DNA of 64,000 nt from Chaetoderma sp. LZ-2023a (lineage: Eukaryota > Mollusca > Caudofoveata > Chaetodermatida > Chaetodermatidae): assembly GCA_034401795.1 (NCBI GenBank), contig CM067367.1, positions 49,144,485 to 49,208,484 of the forward strand. The letters run 5' to 3'. This document shows positions 17,291-30,560 of this stretch, one piece after another. How positions within the stretch are numbered: the first letter of the stretch is position 1; every line of letters starts with the position of its first letter. The position numbers and the translations under genes are program-made. The notes beneath the pieces are model-generated. The model worked only from the letters and a program-made list of their open reading frames with translations, searched no databases and had not been told where the DNA came from.

Positions 17291-19149
17291 GCCCATGAAA
17301 CCCACTACCGCAAGAATCACAACATGACCCCTATAGGTTCAGGTCACAATGACCTATAATATACCATAAATTCCAATAAAGCTACTTCCTGTTAATTTAG
17401 GCTAAGTCTGATAAGCAATCCAAGACATCACCATCCCACGGAAACCGTGGTGGCAGTCCTACACAGGCCAGGGGTCCACATTGGCATCCTCTGGATCAGA
17501 CATTACACCGGCTGCATATGGGCGTACAATATCATCATATTTCCTTTATTATTTTTTAATTTATTTAATTATTTATTTATCTTTCTTTTTCCTTCAAAAT
17601 CTTGTTACACAAATCAAAATTTTTAAACAATAAATACTCAATAATTAAATAACAACTAATTAAAAGACAAAACTGTACATTTCCCCATATCCCAGTTGAA
17701 ACCCACCAATCCCCAATTTTCACAATCTATACAATCCCCATATACACAAAAATACAACTATGTATAATTATTCCCCAAACCGTTTCTTGGCCAAAACCCA
17801 TCACAAAAGAGCCCCGTTTTAGCGTTAATTACAATTCCCCATCCCATATTTAATCCATCTATACACCCCACTCACAAACCCCTACATAACAACACTGGCC
17901 AAAACAGCCCTGGACACCGAGAATGTACACCTGCAAGCCCAGAGAAGGCTATCTCCGGGATTCCACAACCGAAATGGCCAGCTCAACAACTGAGTCAGCC
18001 ATTCCAGTGGTAATAAACCCGATGACAGACCTCTCCCCGCCCACACGTAGACAACCAGCAAGAGAAAAAAAACCCACTTACCGTCTCGAACCTAATTAAT
18101 CAGAAAAGGGCAATGTCCTTTTGAAAATAATAAATAATTAAAACACTGTATTTACAAAAATAATCAATGACATATAAAAAACAAAAGATGATATATTTAG
18201 GGGAGACTTAAGCATAATAGTCTCCCCTACAATTCATATTTAAAATCTTAAATATATACACAAAAATATCAATAAGCCCGCACCACGCGCAGGCGCATGC
18301 ACACGCATATAATTACTAATAAAACCTAAAACAGGGGCTGACGTAACAATTATGAAAGCAGGGATAACTCCGTCATGCATTTAAAAGGATTATTCGAGTG
18401 TATGAATTTTTAAAACAACAATCCGTTGTCCATTCCAAAACTACTCTAACCGGGCACTGGCGCCACCATAGGCAGCAACAGCACCCAGTCAAACCAGGCC
18501 CAGAATGGCCAACGCATCGTCAGCATAGTCACCTTTATATGGAAATATATGAGAATCAAGATTCATTCGATCCCAACTGGAAAAAAGATATTGACGGAGC
18601 ATAGAAATAATAGAGATAAAACAATAAATGAGCAGGACATACCTAGCACACATATACACGTAGCTGACAACGCAAAGTCCGAATCAGACACATATCCATA
18701 CATAACTAACTTTAAATATCACGAGATAAAAACAATTAACCACTCGAGTTTATGACGTCACAATGATAATCCAACCGTCAATGACGAGATCACTAACAAT
18801 ATAATTTAAATCCATCATCAAACAGAAATAATCTGTCAAGTGTACGAATTGCATGTCTTTGATGAATTTATCATTCGATCATCAACTTGTTGAATATTTT
18901 GAAACTAATTTGACTGCTGCAATAGGTAACACCGGAACCCAGTCAAACCAATCTCAAAATCATACCTGTATAATTACCATGGCATTAAGGAACAAAGAAA
19001 GCAACGGTTTAATCGACCCCAGCACGTGCAAAGAGTGGGCGGAGCTTATCCAAAAGAGGGCAGGAGATAGATTTAAAACCGACCTCTCCCCTCCAACTAT
19101 ATACGACCAAACCAAAGCAGTCAAATGATTCATACCTAATAGCTAAATG

Positions 19150-19290
19150 TTTCGCACACACGTACCCACGCACACAGGCACACACACACACACACACATA
19201 CTCATGCACTCCCATACACACAGGCACGCACGCACGCACGCACGTACGAACTCACGCACGCACGCACGCACACAAGCATGCACGCACATA
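19150..19290. repeat. CACG/CACA microsatellite
   Basis: Runs of ACAC then ACGC repeats with ATGC interruptions, similar to 17105-17290. Confidence 0.85.
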
Positions 19291-19649
19291 CCAATGTTAG
19301 CGCAACAGCCGACGTAATACGCAAAACTTTGACAATTCAATGCAATATTCAACAGTTCATTTTGAGGCTCACCCGAGGCAGCAACAACTTCCAGTCAAAT
19401 CCCCCACAAATCAAACACGTCCTGTATAGTTGCCGTAAAATTGAAATATCCGGTAGTCACGTTTAAACTGTACTTAGCGTTACCGCAATAGTCGCTATGT
19501 ACGTATATATATAGCTATAGGCATGTAACACTGCGAGCTGATCTACAGTGCCGTTTCTGCTAAATTGACCTGCGACAGAGGAAGATGATTATTGATCGCT
19601 GATTGGCTGAGCGCGCTCTGGCTGCTTGGAACTGACTATAATATGGCAG

Positions 19650-20222
19650 GCCACCACCGCCAAAAATACAAAACTCAAACGGAACAGGTTAATTTCAAAT
19701 GAACCAGAAAGAAATGCTAAACAATCCAGGCAACGCCGTCAAACAGAACAGACTAATGCCAAACAGAACAGACTAATGTGTCAAACAGAACAGGCTATTG
19801 TCAAACAGAACATACTAATATCAAACAGAACAGGCTATTGGCAAACAGAATAGATTATTGTCAAACAGAACAGACAACTTTGACAAACAGAACAGCCAAC
19901 TACGACAAACAGAACAGACAACTACAACAAACAGAACAGACACCAATGATAAATAAAACAGACAACTGCAGCAAACATAACAGACATCAATGACAAATAG
20001 AACATACATCAACGACAAACAGAACAGACATCAATGACAAACAGAACATACATCAATGACAAACAGAACAGACATCAATGGCAAACAGAACAGACATCAA
20101 TGGCAAACAGAACAGACAACTACGCCAAATGACGGCTAACGTCGAATAACCTATTTAGTCAAACAAACAGAGGGCGCCACTCGTCTCTATCCAAGGGAAG
20201 ATAACTCTTCACTATCGAGCGT
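19650..20222 (+). repeat. Minisatellite element (AAACAGAACAG units), plus copy
   Basis: A conserved head (ATGGCAGGCCACCACC ... CAGGCAACGCCGTC) is followed by about twenty units of AAACAGAACAGAC plus variable ATCAATGAC/ACTACGAC spacers. The tail is GAGGGCGCCACTC and CCAAGGGAAGATAACTC. The same head-array-tail structure is present inverted at 39406-40130, so it is a defined dispersed element with an internal minisatellite. Confidence 0.85.
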
Positions 20223-22411
20223 TACAACACCGTTACAATTATGGCGACAAATACAAACACAAATACACTCAATGACGCAGTACAATTGTTAAACCATGAT
20301 GTGTCTGCTAAATAGATCAATTGCCAGCGATGGGGTTTGGAACTGTGTCTGTTACAAGACACAACAGCGTAGCAACGCCTGTGACAGTGGCGACAGTCGA
20401 TGCCGATCCGACGCCGATTATTCAGAAGAGTAAGTACAAATGTAATACACGTGGCGAGTACCGTATTATTGTTGGCGAGTACCGTATTATTGTTATTCCT
20501 TGCATCAGCGTACTTGATGACCTCGGGACGTTTTAGGTCATCTGTTGCCTTCCAACCCTAAAACGCAACACATTTTACAGCAACCATACAAGACACTTTT
20601 CATAGGCGTCGGTTAGTAGGGGGTGGGCGGGGTGAGGGAGGGTGTTGGGGGTTAGGCGATGTTTCATCGAATGTGAAGTAAAATGCGGTCAGACCTCTCT
20701 ATAGCGACCACCTGTTTTGAGTAGGGGGTGGGTTGGCGTCAAAGGATGGTGGCTCTTTAAGATGGAAGGCATAGCGCTAAAAAAAACTACCATCTTTTGA
20801 TCCCTAAAGCTATTTAGCAAGGAACTTGTTTTAATAAATTCCTTTTGGCCGTTTTCATGGTCTACATATGTATATTGTGGACGTTATATACGCAGGTTTA
20901 GGTGTACAATAATAAGACAGGATTTTAACGTTTGTACACATGATCATCCGCAGTATGGCGGGGTGGGGCTGAGGTGCGTACTAGTTTTGTTGATAAGCGC
21001 CTGATCTGGGTCATGTTTATAAACGGAATTAGCAAAACATTAGCCCACAGATAAGGTTTTATATTAGATAATGAAGCCGTATTTAGATTTGTGGGGACCA
21101 TGGACAAAGAATTAATAGGGGTGGGGGAGCTGGGACTGGGGTCGTCCCATAGAAAATCTTTGAAATGAAATCCAAATGCACTGAGACGGAGAATGCAGTT
21201 CTGGTGTGAAATATGGAGCTTCCGTTTGCTGTAAAATTATTTTATTTTGTGAATTTTTAGCTCGACTTTACGAGCTCAACGTTTCTTTTTATATCTCATG
21301 TTTGGTTAATTATACTGAACCCAAACTTGGGCACACGCTTCCTTATAATGACACGCCATCACACAATGATCTTGAGGTCAGAAGGTTAAAGGTCAATGTC
21401 ACTGATCTTGGGAGAAATCTGGGTTTTTTTCAACTTTAACATTTTTCCGTTTAGCTCAACGTTTCTATTTATAGGTCCCTATCTCATATTTGGTTACTCA
21501 TACTGCACCCAAACTGGGACATCTGCCTCCTTATAATACGGCATCACACAATGATGTTGGGGGCAAAGGGTCAAAAGTCATGGTCACTGATACGCATGTC
21601 GACCATCTGTCATTCATCGTCCGTCCGTCTACCTTTGTTTACAAACGCTACTCCTCATTAACCGGGCTTCAGAATGTGTATGCAGAATTTAGATTGTTCA
21701 ATCTTTGTGCTGAAAATCTTAGATTTTATGAAAAATTTACCGGAAATTGTCAAAGCGCTATTCATCATTAATAGCTTGACAGATTTCAACCCTAGTTGGC
21801 TGGACATACCCTTTCGTGGTAGGCTCCAGAACATCTGTATTGTAACAGGTGGATTTTTTGTGAAAATCTAATTTTTTGAAAAATGTACCGGAAATTGTAA
21901 AAATGCATCTCCACAACTGCTTCGTCGATTCTATCCAAATTTGGCTGGAAGCATTCTATAGCGGTAGGCTCTAGAAGAAATATTCATGATCTTGGTTGGT
22001 CGATTTTTTGGGTGGGCATTTGGATTTTTTTTAATTTTCAAGAACCATTGAAAACTCCTTGATTGATTGAGTGGCCCGATTTCAACGAAACTTGGGTGGA
22101 ATGATCTTATCAACATATCAAACGAGAATTTTGATTGTTCAATTTTTTTGGTGGGCACCTTTGATTTTTCGAAAATCATCCATCATGTCTACCCGTATTT
22201 AGCAAATGGTTCACATGCCCATGTGAGCATTACATACCCTTGTCCTCCGGTTGATAAGGGTATTGATACGCCTTCTATATTTATTTTATGTTTGAAGTCA
22301 AGATTCGTGGTTCATTGCAAGCTTTATAGTTCATTGCAAAATCGTAAAGTCCAGCTTCATGGTTGCATTGCAACCACATTACTGGTTATAATTAGCATTG
22401 TTGCCTAAACG
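20223..22411. other. Noncoding with degenerate dispersed repeats
   Basis: Contains a G-rich patch (20610-20650). It also holds two tandem-like segments near 21265-21430 and 21450-21600 sharing CTCAACGTTTCT, CACCCAAACT and ATCACACAATGAT, and later segments repeating TTTCAACGAAACTTGG-type sequence on both strands. A short frame at 20321-20536 has a GTAAGT inside but no recognisable homology. No gene was called. Confidence 0.4.
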
Positions 22412-22555
22412 GAGTTAACGTCAGTAGTCCGACAGCTCAGTAGTCCGACAGCCTAGTAGTCTAACAACCCAGTAGTCCGATAGCCCATCAGTCCGACAGC
22501 CTAGTAGTCTGACAACCCAGTAGTCCGATAGCCTAACAGTCCGACAATAGAAATT
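22412..22555 (+). repeat. Minisatellite AGTAGTCCGACAGCC, plus copy
   Basis: About eight degenerate 15-18 bp units of AGTAGTCCGACAGCCC / AGTAGTCTAACAACCC. The complementary array is at 28343-28575. Confidence 0.85.
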
Positions 22556-23481
22556 TAATTGTCGATAAAGTGGTTCAACTGATCCGGACTAGGCCTATTA
22601 CTGTGACAGGGTATGCAATGCAGTGCATAATAATGGTGCGTGTTCATGCGCACACACGGACAAATGTATACGTACGCACGTACGCATGCACGCACTCACT
22701 AACGACCGCACACGAAATATGTAGGGCTAATGTTATTGTACGTTATGTTATACTAAAGCATAGGCGGACTGACCAAAGAAATAATAGGTTTCTTCCAAAT
22801 CTCATAGTCAACATACGGAGATGAAGTTTCGTTAATATACTCAAAGAAAATAAGTTATGGAAGATGGACGGATCAACGTATTGAAAAATGATTTAAAAAA
22901 ACCAAGACATCAGTATTACATTGACGGGATATTGGCTAAAATCTTGCCATCGTGTGCTTCGAAATTCAAATCTAGCTTTGTATCAAGATCACAATTACTT
23001 TGACCTCAAAAGTCTGAATGACTGTGATGTTCCCGCGGGTTGAGGTAACTATATGACGATGCTTAGTTCCAATACTTTTGCCAATTCTGAAACAAAAGCC
23101 AGATGCGCTGCTGATTCCTTAGACAAAAAAAGAAAAAATAAGAAAAAGAGCCGAACCAAGCTGCTAAAGTCTGAATTTTAAACAAATATTACAATGTCCG
23201 TGACCTCTAACCTCAATAGCATTCCACTTGACATATGTAACCAGGTTCCCAAGTTAAATTCAAGTAGAGTGAACCAATCCGGAAATATAAGACAATATGT
23301 TGAGCTAAAGCAAAAACTTGAACATAAAAAAATTGAGTTTTATACCGAAATCACAGTGACCTTGAACTTTGACCAACTTGTGTTCCATACACCTGATATA
23401 AGGAAGCATGTGTCCAAGTTTAGTCCCACTCGGGTGAACCGATCTGGAGATATAAACTGAATCGAGATTAGACTCTGACAA

Positions 23482-23513
<32 letters not shown>

Positions 23514-24520
23514 ACGGCATAATGGGACCCGTCGATATATTGGCAAAACTTCTAATTTTCGCCAATAATAAATGACTTCTAACAAGATGGCCAAGGGGCC
23601 TATATCGACATTTCAAACTAGAAAAGACAGGTTCTACAAAACACTCTAGAATTCTAAGAAATTCAACAGTTATGGCAGGAATAAAAATTTAGCCTACGGT
23701 AATTTTCAAAGTACATATTGTGCCTATTATACTCCTATTTTAGGAGTAATATTTAAGCAATTTCCTGGACATATTTGGAAATCGGTTGAAATAAATTGAG
23801 CAATCCAATTTCTCTTTAGGGGTGTTGATTGAAATATACCACACTATGATCGTTACACACAAGTCTCATTGAAATTATGGGATAGATAAAGGAAGCATAG
23901 TATTTTATTTAATATAAATGATTTCCTGAGAACTTTTGGGAAAATCCAAAAAACATCGATCAATCAAAATTATTAATATAGATCCTACCGCAATAAGATC
24001 CTTCCGCCAAAATTTGATTAAAATTTGTGGAGTGTTTTAGGAGGCGATATGTTTTTAAGGATTTCCTGTTATAGAGCCTACAGCAATACGAACTCGCGAT
24101 TTAGGAGGTACGTTTTAAGAGCTCCGGGAAATTGTCGGAAAATCAAACATGACCACCAAAAAAATTGATCAATCAAAATTCTCGTTTGATATGTTTAAAG
24201 CCTACCGACGGATGGACGTTGAACGTTAGATGGGCGGTCGCCATGCCATAATCTTTCAGGTCAGCTGAGCTAATAATATGCTCCTAGAAAAGCTTAGAAC
24301 AAACACGTTGGGAAATGTTTTAAGTTATGCCCATAAGCTAGTTAATAGCCGATATAATGAGTATCTACTAAGTTAAAGGCTTTCAAATGCAAAAGCGGTA
24401 TAGATGTGACATATGCAGCCTTGGTAAAATGTCACAAATTTAACAGGTCGACCAACCGACAGACAGACAGGCAGGTAGATGTATACCTGCTGCGGAATCG
24501 CAATTAAAAATTGTCCGATG
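22556..24520. other. Noncoding with a CAGA-tailed dispersed repeat
   Basis: At 23190-23560 a repeat with GTGACCTTGAACTTTGACC and GGTGAACCGATCTGGAGATA ends in a (CAGA)n run (23483-23514) and CGGCATAATGGG. Such CAGA-tailed repeats are common in molluscan DNA. The rest is AT-rich without coding signal; 22650-22690 is a short CACG repeat. Confidence 0.45.
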
Positions 24521-24578
<58 letters not shown>

Positions 24579-24579
24579 G

Positions 24580-24657
<78 letters not shown>

Positions 24658-25115
24658 CACTACTACTTGCTGTTGCTGCTGCTGCTACTTCTGCTGGCGG
24701 TGACGCTGACGGTGTTAGCGGTGATTCTCTTGGTGGTGGTGGCTGTGTGTGTTGGTGGTGGTGGCGGTTGTTGTTGTTGTTGTTGTTATTGGTGGTGGTG
24801 GTGGTGGTGGTGGTGGTGGTGGTGGTGGCGGCGGCGGCGGCGGTCGTGGTGGTGGTGGCGGTGGCGGTGGTGATGGCGGCTGTGGTGGTGGTTGTATTGT
24901 TCGCGGTAGTGGTGAGGGTAGTTGTGATTGTGGTGGTAGTGGTGGTGGTAGTGGGGGGAATGATGGCGAGATGATGATGATGATGATGGTGCTGTGGATG
25001 ATGATGATGGAGAGGTGGAAGAAGAGGGTGATGAAGAGTAGGAGGATGGTGGTGGTGGTGGCAGTCCTGGCGCTGGTAGTGATGATAATGATAATGATGA
25101 CGATGATGATGATAA
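24521..25115. repeat. Compound trinucleotide tract (ACT, TGG/GGT, GAT)
   Basis: (ACT)n from 24521 to ~24666, TGC/TGT triplets, long GGT/TGG/GGC tracts to ~24960, then GAT-rich triplets to ~25115. Glycine, valine or threonine-only frames on either strand are by-products. Confidence 0.95.
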
Positions 25116-25117
25116 CG

Positions 25118-27435
25118 ATTTTTAGCTCGCCTGGCCTGAAAAGCCAAGTGAGCTTATGTCGTGTCGAACGTCCGTCGTGTGTCCGTCGTCCGTCCATCAA
25201 CTTTTCCTTTAAAAGACTTCTCAAGAAACAATGGGCCAATTTCAATTATATTTGGCAGGAAGCATCCTTAAGGCATTGAGATCCAAGTTTGTTCAATTGA
25301 AGCCGATCGGCCAATTAGGTCGGCGACCATCTTGGATTTTGTCCGATTTTTAGAAAAATCTTCTCCGAAACCGCTTGAGGAATTGAAGGAACCCTCATGA
25401 AATATGATCTAGGGCAAGAGCTCAACCAAGTTTGTTCAAGGGAACTTAATTGGTCAAATGATTCGACGGCCACTTTGGGTGACCTAGTTTTAGTGAAAAT
25501 AACTTCGTCTCCAGAACCGCTGAAGGGATCAGGCCGAGATTTGGCAGATATTATTAGGGCCAGTAAAGTTTGTTCAAGAGAAGTTGATCAGTCAAAAAAC
25601 ATGGCCGCCGTGGGCTAATAAAAATATAGGATGTTTGGCGGCCATATTGGATTTTTTTATTTGATGGATTTTGAGGCCGAAATTGGTTTTATATAGGTTT
25701 TTGGGTATTCCGATCTCAAATTTGCAATTTTCGAAACTGTCGGATGAATGGTTTGGCGGCCATCCTGGATCATTTTCCCGCCAAAAGCTCCCATACTAAA
25801 GCAATGGGAAATTAAAAATATCTACTCGAGAACTACTGGGCCGATTTCAATTATATTTGGCATGAAGTATCCTTAAGGCGTAGAGATTCAAGCTTGTTCA
25901 AACGAACCCGATCAGCCAATTTGGCCCGCGACCATCTTGGATTTCGGCCAATTTTTAGAAATGTCTTTAAAAATCTTCTTCTCCAAAACCGTTTGAGAGA
26001 TCGATTCACAACTCACGAAAAAATCGACTTCTTCCCCAGAACCGCTGAAGCGACCAGGCCGAAATTTGTGATATATAATTAGCGACTAAGGGCTAACGTT
26101 TGTTCAAGAGAAGTTGATTCGTCAAAAAAACATGGCCGCGTTGGACCAATCAGAAGATAGTGTGTTTGGCAGCCATATTGGATTTTTTTATTTGCTGGAT
26201 TTTGAGGCCGAAATTCGGTTTATATAGGTTTTTGGATATTCTGATCTCAAATTTGCAATTTTCGAAACTGTTGGATAAACGGTTTGGCAGCCATCTCAGA
26301 TAATTTTCCCGCCAAAAGCTCCCATACTAAAGCAATGGGAAATTTAAAATGTCTTCTCGAGAACTGCTGGGCCGATTTGAATTATATTTGGCAGGAAGCA
26401 TCCCTATGGGATAGAGATTTCATTTTGTTCAAACGAAGCCGATCGGCCAATTTCGCCGGTGGCCATCTTGGATATCGGCCGATTTTTGAAATGTCTTTAA
26501 AAATCTTCTTCAAAACCGTTTGAGGGATCAATTCAAACCTCATGTAATATGATCTAGGGCCAGAGCTCACTCAGGTTTGTTCAACGGAACTTGATTGACC
26601 AAATGATTTAGCGGCCATCTTGGATGCCCTCGTTTTCGCAAAAACAATTTCTTCCCCAGAACTTCCCCGGAAATTTGTGATATATGATTAGGGACTAAGG
26701 GCCATTAAAATTTGTTCAAGAGAAGTTGATCCATCAAAAAAAAGCTGGCCACTATGAGCCTATCAATATATAGCGTGTTTGGCGGCCATATTGGATTTTT
26801 TTTATTTGATTGATTTTGAGGCCGACATTGGTTTTATCTATAGATGTTTGTGCGTATTGTGATTTCAAAATTGCCATTTTCAAGACTGTCGGATAAACGG
26901 TTTAGCGACCATCTTGGATCATTTACCCGCCAAAATCTCCCATACTCGAGCAATGGGAAATTTAAAATGTATTTTCATGACATGTTGGATTTTGGTCGAT
27001 TTTTAGGAGGAATGTCTTTAATGATCTTCTCCAAGATCGCTTGGGGGATCAATTCAAAACGCATGAAATATCATCTAGAACAAGAGCTGCACCAAGTTTG
27101 TTCAAGGGAACTTGATTAGCCAAATGGGTTGGCGGCCATCTTGGATGACGTATTTTTTGCCAAAACAACTCCAGAACCACTGAGCGGATTGGGCCGAAAT
27201 TTGGGAGATGTGATTAGGCACTGAGTGCCATTAAAGTTTGTTCAAGGGAAGGAGCTTAGTCAGAAACATGGCAGAATGGACCAATCAAAATGTAGCGTGT
27301 TTGGCGGCCATATTGGACTTGCAAAAATGTCCACAAACTCGTTTAAAAGACTACTCCTAAACCACCCACCAACAATTTTAACAAAAATGCACAGTGCTCC
27401 AGGTGAGCAACACAGGCCCCTTGGGCCTCTTGTTT
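25118..27435 (+). repeat. Long dispersed repeat, AGCTCGCCTGG ... CCAGGTGAGCAA
   Basis: Starts TTTTTAGCTCGCCTGGCC and ends CCAGGTGAGCAACACAGGCC then TTGGGCCTCTTGTTT. Its two ends are inverted (AGCTCGCCTGG / CCAGGTGAGC). Inside, a block of about 530-610 bp recurs (GGCCGATTT.AATTATATTTGGC at 25228, 25838, 26368; GGCGGCCAT.TTGG many times). No protein is encoded. I recognise this repeat type from molluscan genomes; its mechanism of spread is unknown to me. A degraded piece lies at 30270-30560. Confidence 0.75.
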
Positions 27436-27639
27436 ATGTTATAATTGGGAGGGTGCAATGATAATGGCGGAAGATTATTCAATTTAGGATGTTGTTTCCC
27501 GTTTTCGAAATCTTAAAATAATCTTTATATTTATTTCTCCATAACCGACCATCTGACACCTGCATCTTTAATTGTTTTAAACGATCCACACAAAATATTA
27601 GCTGTCTCTATTTCTGCCCAAGCATGATAACCACACCAC

Positions 27640-27692
27640 TCTTCGGCGTGTGCGTGCGTGCACGCGCGTGCGCGCGTGTGTGTGTGTGCGTC
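27640..27692. repeat. TG/CG alternating purine-pyrimidine tract
   Basis: GTGCGTGCGTGCACGCGCGTGCG followed by GTGTGTGTG; alternating sequence that could adopt Z-DNA. Confidence 0.8.
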
Positions 27693-27694
27693 AG

Positions 27695-28075
27695 TCCGCA
27701 TCTGCATAAAAAAACTGCTGGTCCGGTTCGGCTCATCTTTAACACGAGGAAGGACATTGCAGTGCAGCAGGATTCCCAGACTTTGGCCGTGATCCGGATA
27801 AAAAGCCCGGAGCCATATCAGATCAAATTCTGGATAGATACATATCTTGAAAATTACTGATACGATTTTGCTCAAATTTTAACGCAACAAAGTGTGAGAC
27901 CATACACTAGGATTCCACAACTTTTGGCGTGTTCTGTAAAAATCAGAGAAATCTAACAGAAATCTGGATAATTCAAAAACACTTCTTACAATCTAACCAA
28001 AAAATGGGGTGGGGGGGGGTGGAGGGAGGTGGCGAAGGTCTGAAATCTCCGATTGCTCGTGTTGTAAGCTGTAGT
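27695..28075 (+). repeat. Dispersed repeat family X, copy 1
   Basis: Shares GTGATCCGG, CATACACTAGGATTCCACAA, TTTTGGC and TCTGAAATCTCCGATT with copies at about 35750-36050 and 37365-37620. Noncoding. Two copies carry a G-rich stretch near the end (GGGGGGGGG at 28010). Confidence 0.7.
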
Positions 28076-28342
28076 CCGCCCTTGCTCCAACCCAAACCCT
28101 CCATCCATCTATCCATCCATTTATCCAAACAGATCATGATCGGATCAAATGCTGGATCTATTGCTGTTATTGTTGTTTGCATGCCCTTCACTCATTTGTA
28201 TAGTGAACAAGACGGCTTTGTTTGATAAAGGCTGCGGTGATATATAGGTCTATAATATAAAATATTTAGGATTTTCCGATGACGACGTGCCATTCTTATC
28301 CTACTTCAACATCTGCACGGTTTTAAGACAATTGCACCGTCT

Positions 28343-28575
28343 GATAAAATTACTATTGTCGGACTACTGGGTTGTCGGACTACTGGATTTGTAAATTTTC
28401 TGTTTGTTGGGTATAATTATCGGACTATTGGGATGTCGGACTAGTGAGCTATTGGACTAGTGAGTAAATTTGTCGAACTATTGGACTGTCGGACTAATCG
28501 GTTGTCGAACTAGTGTGTACAATTGTCGGACTATTGTGTTATCGGACTACTGGGCTGTTGGACTAGCGGGGTGTC
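28343..28575 (-). repeat. Minisatellite, inverted copy of 22412-22555
   Basis: Units of TTGTCGGACTACTGGG with spacers; the complement of the array at 22.4 kb. It ends GGACTAGCGGGGTGTCC. Confidence 0.85.
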
Positions 28576-29404
28576 CCCGCCGAAACAACACCAAACAGCT
28601 ATAAAACTATTTTGCCAAAAACCTCCATGATACAGTTGATGGGGTGGGGTGTGGGGGTGGGGGTGGGCAGGGGAACAATGCCAACATGGCCGGGAATAGT
28701 CACGGCAGTGGATAAATTCTTTTATTCAGTTTGTTTGATATATAATCTAATCTAACAACCAATCTTCAGGTTCCATTTACCTAGGGAGGGCTCTTGAGAC
28801 GACCAACAAAACAGCTCAAAAGATGGCTGACACAGATGAGAAGAGAATTGGAGACCATTGAAATACCAACAGATTTGCAGCCATCATTTCACATCTGCAT
28901 GCTTTGAAGGCGGAGCTAGGGAATGTAGAAGACTGACTTGTGATCCATTTCCGACTCTGTTTGACTTTCCAGCTCATCTTAAACAGGTTTGACCCCTTAA
29001 TAATTCAATGAATATAAACAACTTGTATAATTTCGCAACGTTTTGTTGATACTTTTTGTCTCACCTTTGAAGCAGAAGCGAATCATAGGTATCACTTTTC
29101 CTATTTCCGTTAAGTTTCACGTTTAGGACTTTGTTTTGGCTTTTATTTCGGGATTGGTTAAGCTAACATCGGAACTAGGAATGAATACTTGCATGTGTGT
29201 ACTGTCAGGAATCAGTGTGAGAGTTAAGTAGTTCGGTCTACGCCACTGTGACCTTGATACAAAACCTGGGTCTTTAGTCGTTATGTTTTTTTGCATTTAA
29301 CATTAACCCTTTAACACTCAAGCCAAAGCTACCTCTGTAATGTACTGGCCTTCAGAGTTGTCCATTTGCACACGAAAACAAGGCTATTTTTTATATTGAA
29401 AGTT

Positions 29405-29468
29405 TGTCACACAGGAGTGGTTGGCTCGATAACATCTAACCAGACATTCCATTTATAAATTTTCAAAA
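29405..29468. repeat. TGGCTCGAT hairpin repeat (degraded)
   Basis: GGAGTGGTTGGCTCGATAAC ... CCAGACATTCCATTTATAAAT: weak copy of the family better seen at 31050, 36305 and 47494. Confidence 0.5.
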
Positions 29469-30269
29469 AATAATGATTAATCTCTTGGTCTGCATATGGA
29501 CGTATTCTGTGACAATATTGACAATTTAATGATATTAAATTTGTATATATGGTTGCCTATGATGCTAGTCCATCCCATTTATGGCAATTTTAGCATGAAT
29601 GAGAAAGCACGGGAAATCCAGATTGCAGTTTAAGACCCCTAAATTACGGATGTGGTCACTGAAACCTAAAAAATTTAGATGCCATGAGAAACACTGATCC
29701 TTACCTCGAGTTCTGTGTGTGCACTCGCTACAAAACTTAATGTTATCTTTAAGGAGATGATTAATTTAATGGTCAAGTGCTTGCTGAACTCGATACGGAT
29801 ATTAGCATTCGAGCATCTTTTATATATATGCTTATTATAGTGTCATCAACATGGCATATTGCAACCAGAATAAGTCCTCTATTTATTATAACAAATGAAT
29901 TTGATGGGAGCTGAGGTGTTTATAGACTGTAAGGAAAGACATGACATTTAATTCCAAGGAACACATGTTAACTCTTTTTAAGGCTTTCATGATTTTCAGC
30001 TGTCTTTGAGGCGTAACATTAACTTTGATAAGTTACTAGGTGCTGAGCGGGTATAGTGATCAGTAAATTCTACAAGCCCTAGTGACTACAAGCCATGCTT
30101 GAACTTTAGCAATTCTACTCTAAGATTATTCAGTTTGCTTTTATATTATAACTGGATAAATTGTGAATTTTAGGACAGTGCTGCTGAAAACTGTTTCTGC
30201 TATGTAGCAGCACTGTTTTAAAAAACATTCCATTTTCCTATCATATTCAACATTAAAAAAACATTCAAA

Positions 30270-30560
30270 AAACGATCTAGGTAAAGAGTTGAAGCGAGTT
30301 TATTCAAAAGAAGCTGATTAGTTGGATTGCTTGGTGGCCATCCTGGATGGCTGAGTTTTCGCAAAAATTATTTCTACAAAACCGCTGAACTGATCAGGCC
30401 AAAATCTGGGAAATGTAATTTAAGGGCTAACATGACTACGGGTTTGGTGGCCATCTTGAATTCTTTCCCGCCAAAACTCCTATAGGAAAACAATTGGAAA
30501 CTTTAAATGTCTTCTCAGGAATGACCTGATTGATTTCAACAAAATATGTCAGGACGCATC
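30270..30560 (+). repeat. Fragment of the 25118-27435 repeat family
   Basis: Shares GTTTATTCAAAAGAAGCTGAT, GGTGGCCATCCTGGAT, AACCGCTGAACTGATCAGGCC and CCCGCCAAAACTCC with the long repeat. Confidence 0.75.

Larger units (their letters stand above)
16664..19640. other. Noncoding, G-poor strand-biased stretch
   Basis: Beginning at an oligo-T run, about 16740-18250 is rich in C, A and T and strikingly poor in G on the plus strand. The rest contains CACG-type microsatellites (17105-17290, 19150-19285) and one copy of the dispersed motif around AATATTTTGAAACTAATTTG (~18893). No recognisable coding sequence. The oligo-T start may mark the poly-A tail of a minus-strand retroelement, unproven. Confidence 0.5.

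Noticed and set aside
19626-20018. Frames with NRTDNCSKQ-like repeats
   Set aside because: Translations of the AAACAGAACAG minisatellite; several phases and both strands are open.
24373-25279. Long frames rich in Thr, Gly, Val, Ser or Pro/His
   Set aside because: Produced by the ACT/TGG/GAT trinucleotide tract.
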